Positions 1-10,507 of a stretch of 64,000 bases of DNA are shown here, piece by piece. The DNA comes from Fimenecus sp052273625 (GTDB taxonomy: Bacteria > Bacillota > Clostridia > Oscillospirales > Acutalibacteraceae). Position numbers and translations under genes: made by a program. Location of the stretch: contig DAVZHW010000006.1 in NCBI GenBank assembly GCA_052273625.1, positions 19,200 to 83,199 of the forward strand, given 5' to 3'. The notes under the pieces were generated by a model. The model was not told the origin of the DNA, made no database searches, and worked only from the letters and a program-made list of their open reading frames with translations. Position 1 is the stretch's first letter. Each line of letters opens with the position of its first letter.

Positions 1-1232
1 AGATAGATTTAGCAGAGTTTTTTGCCAAAACAAGCGAATACAAAAAAGAGAATAACGGTAAAACAGCGTACTCGGATGCGTATGCAAAATTACTTCTAAA
101 TGGTATTTCAGAAAATCCATTTAGAACAGGAATAAGAAATGTATTAGGAATAACCGGAACCAATAGCTACAGAGAACAAAAGGCAATGGACTCTTTTGGC
201 TTTACAGGAAACTGGAAAGACATATCATCAGTCTTTGGCACTGACCGTTTGACTAATTTAAAAGGAACTTCTCCTGAAAATAGGAACTTTTTACAGGAAA
301 AGGAGATGCAGGTTCTTCGTGAGAAATTCGGAGAAGAAGGACAAAGCGACCAGGCTTTGCTCGATTCTATCAAAGCTGACCCTGCAAAACTTGAGCAGGC
401 GAGTGCCATATTGAGAGATATGGATGCTTCACTCCTTGATATGACAAAGTTAGTCGTGGAACTAGGAAACGGTGTCAAGAATATGGCAATCGACTTTGCT
501 TCAAGTTCTATTACCGACACGACAAAGCAGATAGGCGAAAACCTTGTAACAGGTAATGATGCACTAGAAGGCTGTGGAAAAAGAATGAAAGAATTAGGAA
601 TCGCAGCTATGTCTAATTTAAGTTCACTGTTTGTTCAGGCAGGACTTAGTCTGATTGCTACGAAACCGCATATATGGCAAGTTGGTGCTGCACTTATTGC
701 TGCCGGTGGAATGGCAGGAATAATCTCCGGAATGATGAGCGGAACTGACGACGACAGCGACGAGGACGAGGCGGCAAAACTTCGGTCAATAAAGGAAGAC
801 CTTTCAGATTTGCTTGAGCAAGCCAGAAACGACGCTATTTATTACGAGAACGAGCTTCGCCATAGAAATGCACTTTCTACAGGTGAAAGGCTGAGTGGCT
901 CAACAAAGACTTCAAGTGTCCACGATGCCTTGATTTCCTCAAATGGTAACATAATAACGACCGACCCTAAGGATTATCTTATAGCAACAAAGCATCCGGA
1001 GGAACTTGCAGGCGGAATTGGAAACTATAGTCCTAAGATTTCTTTTAATGTTGTAAATAAATCAAGCGGACAAGTAAGTTCTTCTTACAAAATGTCAAAA
1101 GGCAGCGACGGCACTATAAACATAGAAGCGATGATTGAGGATAAAATCGTAGAAATGATTTCATCTTCAAAGACTGATGACGCTTTTATGGCAAGAGAAG
1201 CAAGAAGAAATGGTCGCTCTGTAATCGCCTAA
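1..1232 (+). CDS. Tape measure protein, C-terminal part (5' end outside window)
   Basis: The frame is open from base 3 to the TAA at 1230-1232 (409 codons), so the ATG at 186 is internal and the gene starts before the window. The visible part is helical and Lys/Glu-rich. It then has a Gly/Ala hydrophobic stretch (encoded about 600-735) typical of tape measure C-termini, an acidic DDDSDEDE run, and a Ser-rich tail. Tape measures set siphophage tail length and help pass DNA through the envelope. The call rests mainly on position: minor tail, DUF1833-like, NlpC/P60 and J-like genes follow in the usual siphophage order. No enzymatic domain is visible. Confidence 0.7.
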   Translation, partial: IDLAEFFAKTSEYKKENNGKTAYSDAYAKLLLNGISENPFRTGIRNVLGITGTNSYREQKAMDSFGFTGNWKDISSVFGTDRLTNLKGTSPENRNFLQEKEMQVLREKFGEEGQSDQALLDSIKADPAKLEQASAILRDMDASLLDMTKLVVELGNGVKNMAIDFASSSITDTTKQIGENLVTGNDALEGCGKRMKELGIAAMSNLSSLFVQAGLSLIATKPHIWQVGAALIAAGGMAGIISGMMSGTDDDSDEDEAAKLRSIKEDLSDLLEQARNDAIYYENELRHRNALSTGERLSGSTKTSSVHDALISSNGNIITTDPKDYLIATKHPEELAGGIGNYSPKISFNVVNKSSGQVSSSYKMSKGSDGTINIEAMIEDKIVEMISSSKTDDAFMAREARRNGRSVIA

Positions 1233-1246
1233 AAGTTTAACCTTAC

Positions 1247-1280
1247 GTTCCATAGAAAATAGAATTGCATTCTATGGAAC
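1247..1280. promoter_or_regulatory. Perfect 11-bp inverted repeat over the next start codon
   Basis: GTTCCATAGAA (1247-1257) pairs perfectly with TTCTATGGAAC (1270-1280) around a 12-nt loop. The ATG at 1274 lies in the right arm and no clear Shine-Dalgarno sequence precedes it. In RNA this hairpin would occlude the start codon of the following tail gene. It has no U-tract and is not a standard terminator. Confidence 0.5.
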
Positions 1281-1936
1281 ATATTTCTTGGGCGTCAAAT
1301 GTAAATAAAACTATTCTCGATTCTGCACAAGTTACTGTAGGTGAAAATGCGTTGAAACAGGACAGCCTTGAAAGTAATAGAAAAAAGACACGTCTTTCCT
1401 GTTCCCTGCCACCAAAGATTTTTCAAGTTACTATGGATTTTGACTGGCTTGAAAAGGATATAAACAACCTTACTGAAAAAGACCGCTTCCTAAACTGGTA
1501 TCAATACAAATTAAAGTACGGTGCGAACTGTTTCCAGTTTCCGTCAGTTTTACTAGGAGAAAATAAAGGTGTTACAGAATGGTATCGTATTACAAGTGCT
1601 GTACAAGGACAAAAAAGCGGAAATTCAGAACGCTTTACTATGACTTGGGAGTCGGTTTTTGAAGGAACAATTACCATTCCAGATGTTTCCGTTTCATTAG
1701 AAAGAGTTTCTGTAAATAAATCATATATAGAGCTTGTCTTTACAGATGTACCTGATTTATACCCTACAACAAATGACGTAATTATCAAAGTCGACAATGT
1801 TGCCATTACACCTTTAAGTATAAGTTGTAATAAAAATAGAACAAGAATTTTTATATCCGAAATGGCGAGCGGAACAAGAAGCGTTTCTGTTACGTATGCC
1901 GGAAAAACTATTGTTCAAAAAATTTCTGTGGAGTAA
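1274..1936 (+). CDS. Minor tail protein
   Basis: 220 residues from the ATG at 1274; an in-frame TTG at 1265 would add three. The first ~145 residues are mixed alpha/beta and include a WYQYKLKYGANCFQFP segment like tail-tip proteins. The last ~75 residues are beta-rich and look like an Ig-like domain. It lies between the tape measure and a DUF1833-like gene, so a structural tail-tip or completion role is likely. That is inferred from gene order. Initiation probably depends on coupling from upstream, because the start lies in a hairpin. Confidence 0.6.
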   Translation: MEHISWASNVNKTILDSAQVTVGENALKQDSLESNRKKTRLSCSLPPKIFQVTMDFDWLEKDINNLTEKDRFLNWYQYKLKYGANCFQFPSVLLGENKGVTEWYRITSAVQGQKSGNSERFTMTWESVFEGTITIPDVSVSLERVSVNKSYIELVFTDVPDLYPTTNDVIIKVDNVAITPLSISCNKNRTRIFISEMASGTRSVSVTYAGKTIVQKISVE

Positions 1937-1942
1937 AAAAGA

Positions 1943-2500
1943 ATGAGAAAAAACATAAACAAAGTTGCCATAGAAGAACTTTTTTCCCAGAACTCGAACG
2001 GTTTCCTTCCTGTGTTGCTGGAAATATATAATCCTGATTTAGCGTGGAATGACAACTCTACAGACCAAGAAGATACTTATTTGAGAGTTATAAACGATAC
2101 TACAAGAGTTAAATATAAAGGAAAAACATATCTTCCGTGTCAGTTTGAGTTTGACCCTCCAGAAGAAAATGGAAAATCCACAGGTAGTGCCACAATCTCA
2201 ATATCTTCCATAGATTCAAGAATTCCGCAGATGCTCGGAGAATGTAAAATCCCTTGCACTGTAAATATTTGTGCATCATTTGCGAAACAGGAATACGAAA
2301 CAGATGAAAACGAGCAGGTATTATCATCAAAATTTATTTTTATACCAATTACTAAGTGGAAATTTCAGGCAAAAGTGGCGACCTGTAACTCGACAACGGC
2401 AGTGCTGACACTTTCCGGTGATGACTACAATACGACAAACTTGCCGAGAGATTTGGCAATGCAAAATCAGTTCCCCTCTGTTTCTTCTACAGGTGAATAA
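1943..2500 (+). CDS. DUF1833-like tail protein
   Basis: 185 residues, 7 nt after the previous stop. The fold looks beta-rich: an N-terminal SNGFLPVLLEI segment, then FEFDPPEENG, SATISISSIDSR and a closing GDDYNTTNLPRD segment. This arrangement is typical of DUF1833-type siphophage tail proteins. These are usually encoded just before an NlpC/P60 protein and the J host-specificity protein, exactly as here. The likely role is a tail-tip hub component. I recognise the family by motif and gene order, not by a search. Confidence 0.65.
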   Translation: MRKNINKVAIEELFSQNSNGFLPVLLEIYNPDLAWNDNSTDQEDTYLRVINDTTRVKYKGKTYLPCQFEFDPPEENGKSTGSATISISSIDSRIPQMLGECKIPCTVNICASFAKQEYETDENEQVLSSKFIFIPITKWKFQAKVATCNSTTAVLTLSGDDYNTTNLPRDLAMQNQFPSVSSTGE

Positions 2501-2512
2501 TAAGGACTTTGT

Positions 2513-2905
2513 ATGGTTGATATAAAAGACCTTTTAGGGATTTCATACAAACAGCACGGCAGGGATAAGCAAGGGTTTGATTGTTATGGATTGGTTATAT
2601 TTTTATACAAAAGGCTCGGAAGAGTTCTTCCTGATTTCTGGTATGAAAAAATGAGCAATTCCGCATTTAAAGAAGTAGGAGAAAAATCTGTAAATTCCGT
2701 TGTGAAGATGTTTGAAGAAATAAATTCTCCGGAATATTCAGACCTTGTTATGTTTTTTGATAACAAGGGAAGGTCTTTACATATAGGAATGTGTTTGAAC
2801 AAAGAAATGTTTATTCACTGCGATGTAAAAGGTGTTCAAGTAAGCAAATTAAATGGTTTTTATTTTAAGAACCGGAGGTTTTACAAATGGCTACAGCAAA
2901 AATAA
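2513..2905 (+). CDS. NlpC/P60 tail peptidase
   Basis: 130 residues, a compact NlpC/P60 papain-like peptidase. The catalytic Cys is C24 in FDCYGL, the catalytic His is H90 in LHIGMC, and the third polar residue is probably H102 in FIHCD. All three motifs are in order and the length fits a single domain. In siphophages this protein sits at the tail tip (lambda gpK role) and cuts cell-wall peptides during DNA entry. Its 3' end overlaps the start of the J-like gene by 19 nt, suggesting coupled translation. Confidence 0.85.
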   Translation: MVDIKDLLGISYKQHGRDKQGFDCYGLVIFLYKRLGRVLPDFWYEKMSNSAFKEVGEKSVNSVVKMFEEINSPEYSDLVMFFDNKGRSLHIGMCLNKEMFIHCDVKGVQVSKLNGFYFKNRRFYKWLQQK

Positions 2906-5900
2906 TAAACAATATACTAAAAGATGATATAACAGAGTTTGAGGTAGCTGATTGCAAAACCGTAGAAGACATTATTGAAAAGTATGTAAATAAAGATGTT
3001 TACACTGGTCAATATGCTGAATGTTACGACGCTGCAACTGGCGAAACATCTTTTGTTCCGCTTGAAGATGACACAACCGACACACTTTCTCTTTCTGTTG
3101 CTATCAATAATAAATCCGCAGATATTGATTCTGAAATAAATAAAGACGACATTATAACCATTATTATTCTTCCTAGTGGCGGTACACGCTTTTCCAGTTG
3201 GAGTGGTTGGAAGCAGACAATCGTAAGTATGGGAAAAGTTACTTTAGGAATGTATTTAATGGCGGCAACGCTCGGAGTTTTTGGTAGAAATTTCTTTACA
3301 GAAGGTTTAGAGGGGCTTTTCGGAAAAAAGAGCAGTGGTTCAACACAGGCGGCATTAGAAAGTGAATCCGCTCTTGGAGTTCGTGGAGCAGAAAATCAAA
3401 GTTTAGTAGGAAACTCATTCCCTGTTGTAATAGGAAAACATTTAACAACACCTTTTGTATGTGGTTCTCCGTATTCTACAGCAATAGGAGATTATGGAAT
3501 CAATCAGGAAATAAGGGTTCTTTACGCGGTTGGCTATGCTCCGTTGAAACTTACAAATTTCAAAATGGATTCCAGAATTTTGGCTCATAATGAAAAATGG
3601 GCTAAAAATGCAAACCTGACAACTATAATGCACGGAAAAATTTCCGGAGTTGCCGATAATGACCAAGGCGAAATAACAAACGCTTTCTACAACAATGATA
3701 TAGAAATAGAAATTTTACAGCAAAATCCAAACAGCGACGTTGATTACGGAACTATTTATCCGGAAGCGGTAATTGAAACACAGGTAAATGCAAGTCCTTT
3801 ATTCATCGCAGATAAAGACCTAGATGAGGTTTTACAGACTAAGTATAAAGGCTCTCGGTTTCCTCGTTATTTTAGAAATAATTCTGTTCGTTTAACTCAG
3901 TCTTGCCCTAGAAAAATTGCAATAGAACTTGATGCACAGTCAGGCTTGTATGGAACAAAGAACGTAAATGACGACGGAGATTCGTATCAAAAATACTGGG
4001 CAATTCCTATCTGGTATGCCGTGCAGTATCGTATTTACAGTACCGAAAACGAATCATCTGACGCAGAAAATGGTTCAGGTTGGACTAGTTTTACAATTTT
4101 AAACGAAGATACAAATCACCCATTGACTGCAAGATTATTTACAGAAGAAGAACGAACCGCCGACCTTGAGGCTCACACAGGAAATACATTCAATTCTGAT
4201 AAAAAAGAAACTCTAAATAAAGGCTGGATTGGAAGTTATCTGTTCAACTTTGCAGACGCTTACGACAAAGATAACGATGAGAACAATGTTTCTGAAATGC
4301 GTTTTACAGGCTATGTAAATTTTACATTGAGCGAATGTAAAAAAATGCTTGAAACGGAAAATCCTTCCAATATTGTCGAGGTTAGAGTAATAAGAGTTTC
4401 TCCGAGCTATTTTGATGAAACAAAAAGCAGAGGAAGTTCGGGTCCGGCAAGTTTTCAGGATTTGATACAATGGAACACATTGACAACGTGGAAGTTTGAC
4501 AAGGATGCAGTAGAAAAATTAGAAAGCACAACTTCTCAAGAAAACTATAGATATGAAGTTTTAAAAGAAACTTGGAACAGAACTTTCAGAAATGATGAAT
4601 GGAGTGATTACAGTTGTATAAATAAGCAGTGGATTACAATAAACCCAAAAGAAGCCTCATCTTATGAAGACAAAATAGTAAATAAATATAAAGACCCGTT
4701 TAATTACGAAGTGCATACAGTACAGGTTGGATATGGAACAATAACTTGTGGAAGTTACGATGATTATTACAACGAAGATTATTCCGATTATGCTTCTTAT
4801 TACACGTACTCTTCGATAAAAAAAGTATATATTGGCACAACAGAAGCAATTCCGGCTTTAAGACCTATTTCCGAAGAAAAGATGCGGAAACTTTGTATTG
4901 TTGCATTGAAAGCGAAAGCTGACACAGGTGGAAATATAAAAGGGCAGTTAAAAAAACTTTCGGTAATAGCAGAAGCGTTTCAGCCTTGTGTAGACTTAAA
5001 TACAAAGGAAATATTTCCTGCCAATATCTCTAAAAAAACGGAATATTACTATCCTAACTATTATGATGAAATCTCTAAAAACTGGAAAAAAGGAGAAAGA
5101 ATAACTTCCAGTTCAGAAGAAGAAGAAAAAGCGATTTACGAATCTTTGAGATTGAAAGGAGAGGAAGCAAATTGCTATAGAAAAGGAAACAACTATTTAG
5201 AAACTATAGACAATCTTATATTTAAAGAAGAATTCAAAGATTCTAAAGGACGATATTTCTTAAACCCGGATGAAAATTCTCAGATTAGAAAATGCAATGA
5301 GAATAACGCCATATCATCTGCCCTCTACTGGCTTGTCGGAGCACACGCAGGAGTTGACGCTCGTGGATATGAAGATATAGATATTATTTCAGCTATTGAA
5401 GCATTTGAAGATTGTAATGTTATAAAAGACGGTTCTGTATATAACAAAGATACTATAGATTCTGACGGAAGTTCTCATAAGAAAGGTGAAGAAGTTGCAA
5501 TAAAATATTCAGCAAATGCCTGGATTTACCAGCAGACAAAGGCGGAAACTGTCCTTGCGAATATTCTTACAGCGGGAAGATGTATGTTTACAAGGAACGA
5601 ATATAATCAAATACAGTTCCTGTTCGATAAAGAAGAAGATTTCCCGACAATGATTATAAACCAACAGAACTGTATTTCAAGTTCTGTTATGTACAGTTAT
5701 GAAGAAACACCGTCCGGTCTTGTAATGCAGTATTCTGATGAAACTGATGAATTTGAAACAAATACAATTTATTGTATGGAAGATGCGGAAGATTCAGAAA
5801 ATCCACAAAAATATATGGAACAGTATCAAGTTCCTTATGCCACGAACCCTAAGCAAGTATGGAGCCTTGGTCGGTATGTCTTAGCAAGCCGCGTACTGAA

Positions 5901-8900
5901 TAAAAAAACAGTTTCCGCAAAAGTCGGCTGGGAAGGTTTTAATGCAGAATTACTTGGAACTGCTGTAGTTCAGCTTCCTGTACTTTTACTTGGTACAGAC
6001 TTCGGTGGCAGAATACAACGTCTTATTGAGGACAACGATTATATATACGGTTTTATATGCAATGAAATGTTTCATTTTACAGGCGAAACTGAAAATATAG
6101 ACGGAGCCGTAAGAAATAGACAGGGTGTTGAGATATTCCAGCCTATAAAGCAGAACAAAAGCAACTGCGTGTGTTTAAGACTTGCACTTGAGGGAACAAA
6201 AGTCCCTGTAAACGAAACAGACCTAGACGGAAACACAGAAACTGTTATTTACACAGCCGAAAAAGGACAGACGAATGTAGTTCTTTTTGAAAAGAAAGTT
6301 TCAAAAGCAAATGAGAGCCTTGAGGGTGAAGCCTCTGATATTCTTTATTACAAACCTCAGGTTGATAATATCGTAAATTTTGGATATATCGGCAGTATTA
6401 GCGAAACCTATAAAGTTACAAAAATAAAGGCTGATAAAGATTTTAATTATGATTTAACTCTTACTTATTACAACCCAGAAATCTATAAATACGGAAAAGC
6501 GTTGCCTGCTTTTCAGAACAATATGACTATTCCGGACAGAAGCGGAGAAACATATAACCTAAGCAATGACCTTACTCCAGACATTTTAGCTTCTAAGATA
6601 AACGGAAATGCACAGGTAATGGCAGAAAACGTCGCAAAACTTTTAACTACAGGGCAGACAGCGGGCAATCCATCTGCACCGACAGGTCTTTATGGTTATG
6701 CTCAAAAAGACAATATTCTCTTAAAGTGCAATCCGCCTTATATTGACAACTCTGCTAATAAACTAGACCAAACAGTAAATTGTTATGTATGGTACATAAA
6801 CAAAGGAGATTATGAAGAAATCGGAAGAACGACAGCTTCAAGTTTCTCTTATAATTTTAACAGAACGACAGACGGTTTCCCGGAAAAAGATGAAATATCT
6901 CCTTGGAAAATAGCCGTAAAATGTATAAATATTTACGGTAAAGAATCTGAACTTGCCACCGCATCTATCGATGTTTCTGATTACGGAACTTGGATATTCG
7001 GAACTCCAAAAAACATAAACGCTATAGCAGACGAAAACGGCATTGATATATCTTGGAATGTCGATTATGAAAAAAATATGTATGGTTCTCTGAAATACAC
7101 CGCTAAGGTTTATTATGACGACCAGCTTATAAACGAATATGTAACAACAAGCCTTAGTTACTCATACAAGTTTAACAGGGCTGTTGATAAATATCCTGAA
7201 AAACAGGCAGTTTATGACAATTTGGATAAAAAAGAATATACAAAAACAACGTCTCTCGGAAAATACAAGATAGCCATTTCTGCCAAAAATATAGAAAGTG
7301 GAAGTATACAAAACGGTGATGATACATCTGTAAACGACATTTATTATAAAACTTGGATTCCCGAAGTTTCAACACCTCTTGTGATAGCTAGAAAAGAAAA
7401 CTTAGGAATAGTCTGGAACAGACAAAACAGTTTGTATGGAAATGAAGTATTTAATCTTAGTGTAAAGCACGGAGATTTTCAAAAAAACATCAATTCTATA
7501 GTTTCCACTTCTTATAATTATATATTTTCTCGTGCAACCGACGGCTATCCTGAGGCAGAGGATTTTTCTGACTGGGAGGTAGGTTTTGTCCATTCAAATG
7601 GCGTTTATTCAACAGAAAAAACAACAGCTTCTATAGATACGTCCTCTTATGGAACTTGGAAGCCAGCGATTCCGCACAGTGTAATTATAACGGCTCAAAA
7701 AGAATATCTTTCTCTTGATTGGGATGTAGATGATACAGAAAGAGAATTTTACGGAGATTTAAGATACCGTATTATATTAAATTACGGAACACAACAACGG
7801 TTATCAAAAAACATAAAAGAAAAAAAATACGACTATGTATTTAATAGAAACCTGGATAAATATCCGGAAATAAAAAGCATTTATGATGAAATTAACTCTA
7901 CGTGTCCTAACGCCACAGATTTAAGTCTTTATAACTGCACTGTAACATCATTTGATGCTTTATCAGGAAATGAAAGCGAGGCAGTTGAAAATTCCACTAT
8001 AGATACGTCCTCTTATAAAACTTGGACTGCTCCTCAGGTTACAGCGACCTCATTAACAGCAGATAAGGATGGGTTAAAATCTACATGGGATATTGTAAGC
8101 GACTTAACTTTTGGAGATATAAAATATAAGACCGAATTTTTATATGACACACAAGTCATAAAAACAATTGCTCAAGCTGTTGAAAAAAATGCGGATTACA
8201 CATTTGACAGGGATTTTGACAAAGACGGCTTCCCCGAAAAAAAGAGCGTATTAGACGCTTTGAAAGAACACGAGATTACATCAAAAGGAAGATGTCTTGA
8301 TTTGTATAAAGTGTCTATCTCCGCCTTTACTGTGCAGTGTCCACAATATAAAACCAATTCACAAATGGATTGCTCATTAAGAGGATATGGAACTTGGGTT
8401 CCTAGCTATTCTAATAACAGTCTTAATGCCGTAGCTGACCAAAATGGAATTTCTTCTGAAATTATCACGTATCCGTCTACGGAAGAATACGGACTTCCTT
8501 ATAGTTTTGAATTTGGAATAAAAAAAGGTGATGATGATAATTGGATAACACGCACTTCTGATAGTTCTAAATTTGATTACGTATTTAAAAATGAATTTCT
8601 AGAAGCTGATGAACTCTTGAAATGGAAAGTAAGGTGTCGTCCTGTTTCAGTAGCAGGAGTTCCTGCATTGTATTATACCAACTGTTCTCCAAATGTTACA
8701 TCTTATGGAACTTGGAAGCTAGAAAAGCCTAACGTAGTTACCAGAGTAAGCGACAGAACAATAACTTTGGTAATCAGTCTGCCAACTTCTAGCGTTACTC
8801 AATACGGAAACATTAAATACAGAATAAAAATAAGAAGACCCGGATATGACCCCGATGATGTGTGGTTCAAGCCTGGCAGGGAATTTGACCCTTATAAAGA

Positions 8901-10470
8901 GGAAGATAATTACAAAAACGGAACAGGATACATAGAAACAGGAAATGTATATACACAAACAATGCCTCTTGCTGGTCAAGAAACTAATTCTCTTAGGGAT
9001 ACTTCTTATCAATTCAGTGTTACGGCTGTAAGTGAAGCTGGAGAAAGTTCTCCTAATGAGGAGATTTTTGCTACAGCTTTATGTACAAATATCAGGGATA
9101 TTGTTCACGCAAACGAAACCGCAAAAGAAGCATATATTACAAAACTTTCTGCCATATCCGCAAATGTAGGAACGATAAAAGAAGGTAGTCTTTCAGGAAA
9201 CGATAAAAACTACTGGAATTTATCAACTTTCATAGATGAAGAAACTGGAATAAAACGGTGGCAGGGGGCAATGAGAGTTGGAGGTGAAGACCAGTATCTG
9301 CTTGTTGAACCGCAAATAAAAAACAATGACATTGCCGGATATAACATTACTTTTAAGGTAGGAAATTTTGAAATTTCTTCTCAGGCATCAAATATCAACG
9401 GTGAGTTGGTAATTATAAAAGATAATCAATCTCTTGACCGAACAAGAATAACTCCTGACGGAACATTTTATGAGCACCGGGAAACATTGCAGTCTGAATG
9501 GTTCTCTATCGCACAGATGACGACACAGGGTATTCTTGCAAATGCTCTTATTTCAGAACATTCCCTTATTGTTACAAATATGAGCATACAGGAACGGCGT
9601 AAATTAGGGCACGACGTAGGAAGAGTCTACTTATCTCCAAATTCAAGAGTATGGCATTTTGATACGGATTTGAATGACCAGAACCAACAAACAGACCTTA
9701 TTATATCTAAGTCAGGAGAACTGGAATTAGTTGGAAGCCATACAAAAGGAAACATTGATTTTACCTCAGCTATCTTAGCAGTCGCTCCATATTCAGAAGT
9801 TGCCAATTCTCTTTACGGTCAGTACCAGCTTGTTAAAAAAATTTCTGCAACAAATAATATGACAGCTGATTTTTGGATTCAGTATATATGGTGCGAAAAT
9901 CAAATCTTGTTTGAAGCAGGCACAGAAGAGGATAGGGTAAAATTAGTAGTACAAGAGAACGAGCAATACTGGAACACACCAAATGAAAATGAACCTATGT
10001 GGAATACAGAAGCAAGTATGGTTGGTGATGTTATTGTATGGAATGAACCAGCAGAAGCCTCTACAAATATTCTTCATATAGGTGAAAAGAATCCTATTCC
10101 AGACGAAAATAATATTAAAACATTTAAACAACTGGGAATAACTTTTGAATCTAATTCTTGGCTGCACATTGGGATTATTGTTACAGAAAATGAAATCTCT
10201 GTTTATCTTGATAAAATAAAGGTTAGTTTCACCAGATTTCAGACGTTAAGCAGCGATATTGATATTATTCTGAACAGGTTCGGAGACGAGTTAAAAAACT
10301 CTTTTATTCTTGACGAGCTGTTTATAGACGAAACAGCCTGTGAGAATTTTGAAGATTTTGCGAGAAACACAGACGCAAGAATTCCTTGGGGAACACTTGA
10401 TTATAAGAAGAAACACTTTATACTTGACGCAGATGGTTTAGTAACGAATATATTTGATAGTAAAAAATAA
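2887..10470 (+). CDS. Giant J-like tail-tip receptor protein with Fn3-like repeats and LamG-like C-terminus
   Basis: 2527 residues. The N-terminus (1-~100) resembles the small ubiquitin-like tail assembly protein I. It is followed by a hydrophobic Gly/Ala segment (~114-140) and a J-type core. From about residue 1260 to 2075 there are about seven Fn3-like domains of 100-120 residues. Boundaries are marked by Y-G/K-T-W near residues 1366, 1487, 1588, 1710, 1833 and 1940. The C-terminus (~2290-2510) is beta-rich, with WIQYIW, SWLHIGIIV and DELFIDE motifs, like a LamG/concanavalin carbohydrate-binding fold. It most likely forms the receptor-binding fibre tip. It looks like a fusion of lambda I-like and J-like proteins. 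Confidence 0.8.
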   Translation: MATAKIINNILKDDITEFEVADCKTVEDIIEKYVNKDVYTGQYAECYDAATGETSFVPLEDDTTDTLSLSVAINNKSADIDSEINKDDIITIIILPSGGTRFSSWSGWKQTIVSMGKVTLGMYLMAATLGVFGRNFFTEGLEGLFGKKSSGSTQAALESESALGVRGAENQSLVGNSFPVVIGKHLTTPFVCGSPYSTAIGDYGINQEIRVLYAVGYAPLKLTNFKMDSRILAHNEKWAKNANLTTIMHGKISGVADNDQGEITNAFYNNDIEIEILQQNPNSDVDYGTIYPEAVIETQVNASPLFIADKDLDEVLQTKYKGSRFPRYFRNNSVRLTQSCPRKIAIELDAQSGLYGTKNVNDDGDSYQKYWAIPIWYAVQYRIYSTENESSDAENGSGWTSFTILNEDTNHPLTARLFTEEERTADLEAHTGNTFNSDKKETLNKGWIGSYLFNFADAYDKDNDENNVSEMRFTGYVNFTLSECKKMLETENPSNIVEVRVIRVSPSYFDETKSRGSSGPASFQDLIQWNTLTTWKFDKDAVEKLESTTSQENYRYEVLKETWNRTFRNDEWSDYSCINKQWITINPKEASSYEDKIVNKYKDPFNYEVHTVQVGYGTITCGSYDDYYNEDYSDYASYYTYSSIKKVYIGTTEAIPALRPISEEKMRKLCIVALKAKADTGGNIKGQLKKLSVIAEAFQPCVDLNTKEIFPANISKKTEYYYPNYYDEISKNWKKGERITSSSEEEEKAIYESLRLKGEEANCYRKGNNYLETIDNLIFKEEFKDSKGRYFLNPDENSQIRKCNENNAISSALYWLVGAHAGVDARGYEDIDIISAIEAFEDCNVIKDGSVYNKDTIDSDGSSHKKGEEVAIKYSANAWIYQQTKAETVLANILTAGRCMFTRNEYNQIQFLFDKEEDFPTMIINQQNCISSSVMYSYEETPSGLVMQYSDETDEFETNTIYCMEDAEDSENPQKYMEQYQVPYATNPKQVWSLGRYVLASRVLNKKTVSAKVGWEGFNAELLGTAVVQLPVLLLGTDFGGRIQRLIEDNDYIYGFICNEMFHFTGETENIDGAVRNRQGVEIFQPIKQNKSNCVCLRLALEGTKVPVNETDLDGNTETVIYTAEKGQTNVVLFEKKVSKANESLEGEASDILYYKPQVDNIVNFGYIGSISETYKVTKIKADKDFNYDLTLTYYNPEIYKYGKALPAFQNNMTIPDRSGETYNLSNDLTPDILASKINGNAQVMAENVAKLLTTGQTAGNPSAPTGLYGYAQKDNILLKCNPPYIDNSANKLDQTVNCYVWYINKGDYEEIGRTTASSFSYNFNRTTDGFPEKDEISPWKIAVKCINIYGKESELATASIDVSDYGTWIFGTPKNINAIADENGIDISWNVDYEKNMYGSLKYTAKVYYDDQLINEYVTTSLSYSYKFNRAVDKYPEKQAVYDNLDKKEYTKTTSLGKYKIAISAKNIESGSIQNGDDTSVNDIYYKTWIPEVSTPLVIARKENLGIVWNRQNSLYGNEVFNLSVKHGDFQKNINSIVSTSYNYIFSRATDGYPEAEDFSDWEVGFVHSNGVYSTEKTTASIDTSSYGTWKPAIPHSVIITAQKEYLSLDWDVDDTEREFYGDLRYRIILNYGTQQRLSKNIKEKKYDYVFNRNLDKYPEIKSIYDEINSTCPNATDLSLYNCTVTSFDALSGNESEAVENSTIDTSSYKTWTAPQVTATSLTADKDGLKSTWDIVSDLTFGDIKYKTEFLYDTQVIKTIAQAVEKNADYTFDRDFDKDGFPEKKSVLDALKEHEITSKGRCLDLYKVSISAFTVQCPQYKTNSQMDCSLRGYGTWVPSYSNNSLNAVADQNGISSEIITYPSTEEYGLPYSFEFGIKKGDDDNWITRTSDSSKFDYVFKNEFLEADELLKWKVRCRPVSVAGVPALYYTNCSPNVTSYGTWKLEKPNVVTRVSDRTITLVISLPTSSVTQYGNIKYRIKIRRPGYDPDDVWFKPGREFDPYKEEDNYKNGTGYIETGNVYTQTMPLAGQETNSLRDTSYQFSVTAVSEAGESSPNEEIFATALCTNIRDIVHANETAKEAYITKLSAISANVGTIKEGSLSGNDKNYWNLSTFIDEETGIKRWQGAMRVGGEDQYLLVEPQIKNNDIAGYNITFKVGNFEISSQASNINGELVIIKDNQSLDRTRITPDGTFYEHRETLQSEWFSIAQMTTQGILANALISEHSLIVTNMSIQERRKLGHDVGRVYLSPNSRVWHFDTDLNDQNQQTDLIISKSGELELVGSHTKGNIDFTSAILAVAPYSEVANSLYGQYQLVKKISATNNMTADFWIQYIWCENQILFEAGTEEDRVKLVVQENEQYWNTPNENEPMWNTEASMVGDVIVWNEPAEASTNILHIGEKNPIPDENNIKTFKQLGITFESNSWLHIGIIVTENEISVYLDKIKVSFTRFQTLSSDIDIILNRFGDELKNSFILDELFIDETACENFEDFARNTDARIPWGTLDYKKKHFILDADGLVTNIFDSKK

Positions 10471-10507
10471 CAATAACTAATATAATAAATAAAAAAAGGA
10501 GCGATAA

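Noticed and set aside
1247..1257. GTTCCATAG shared with the 3' end of the tRNA-Ile as a possible att core
   Set aside because: Only 9 bp and part of a local hairpin; expected by chance and far from the integrase.
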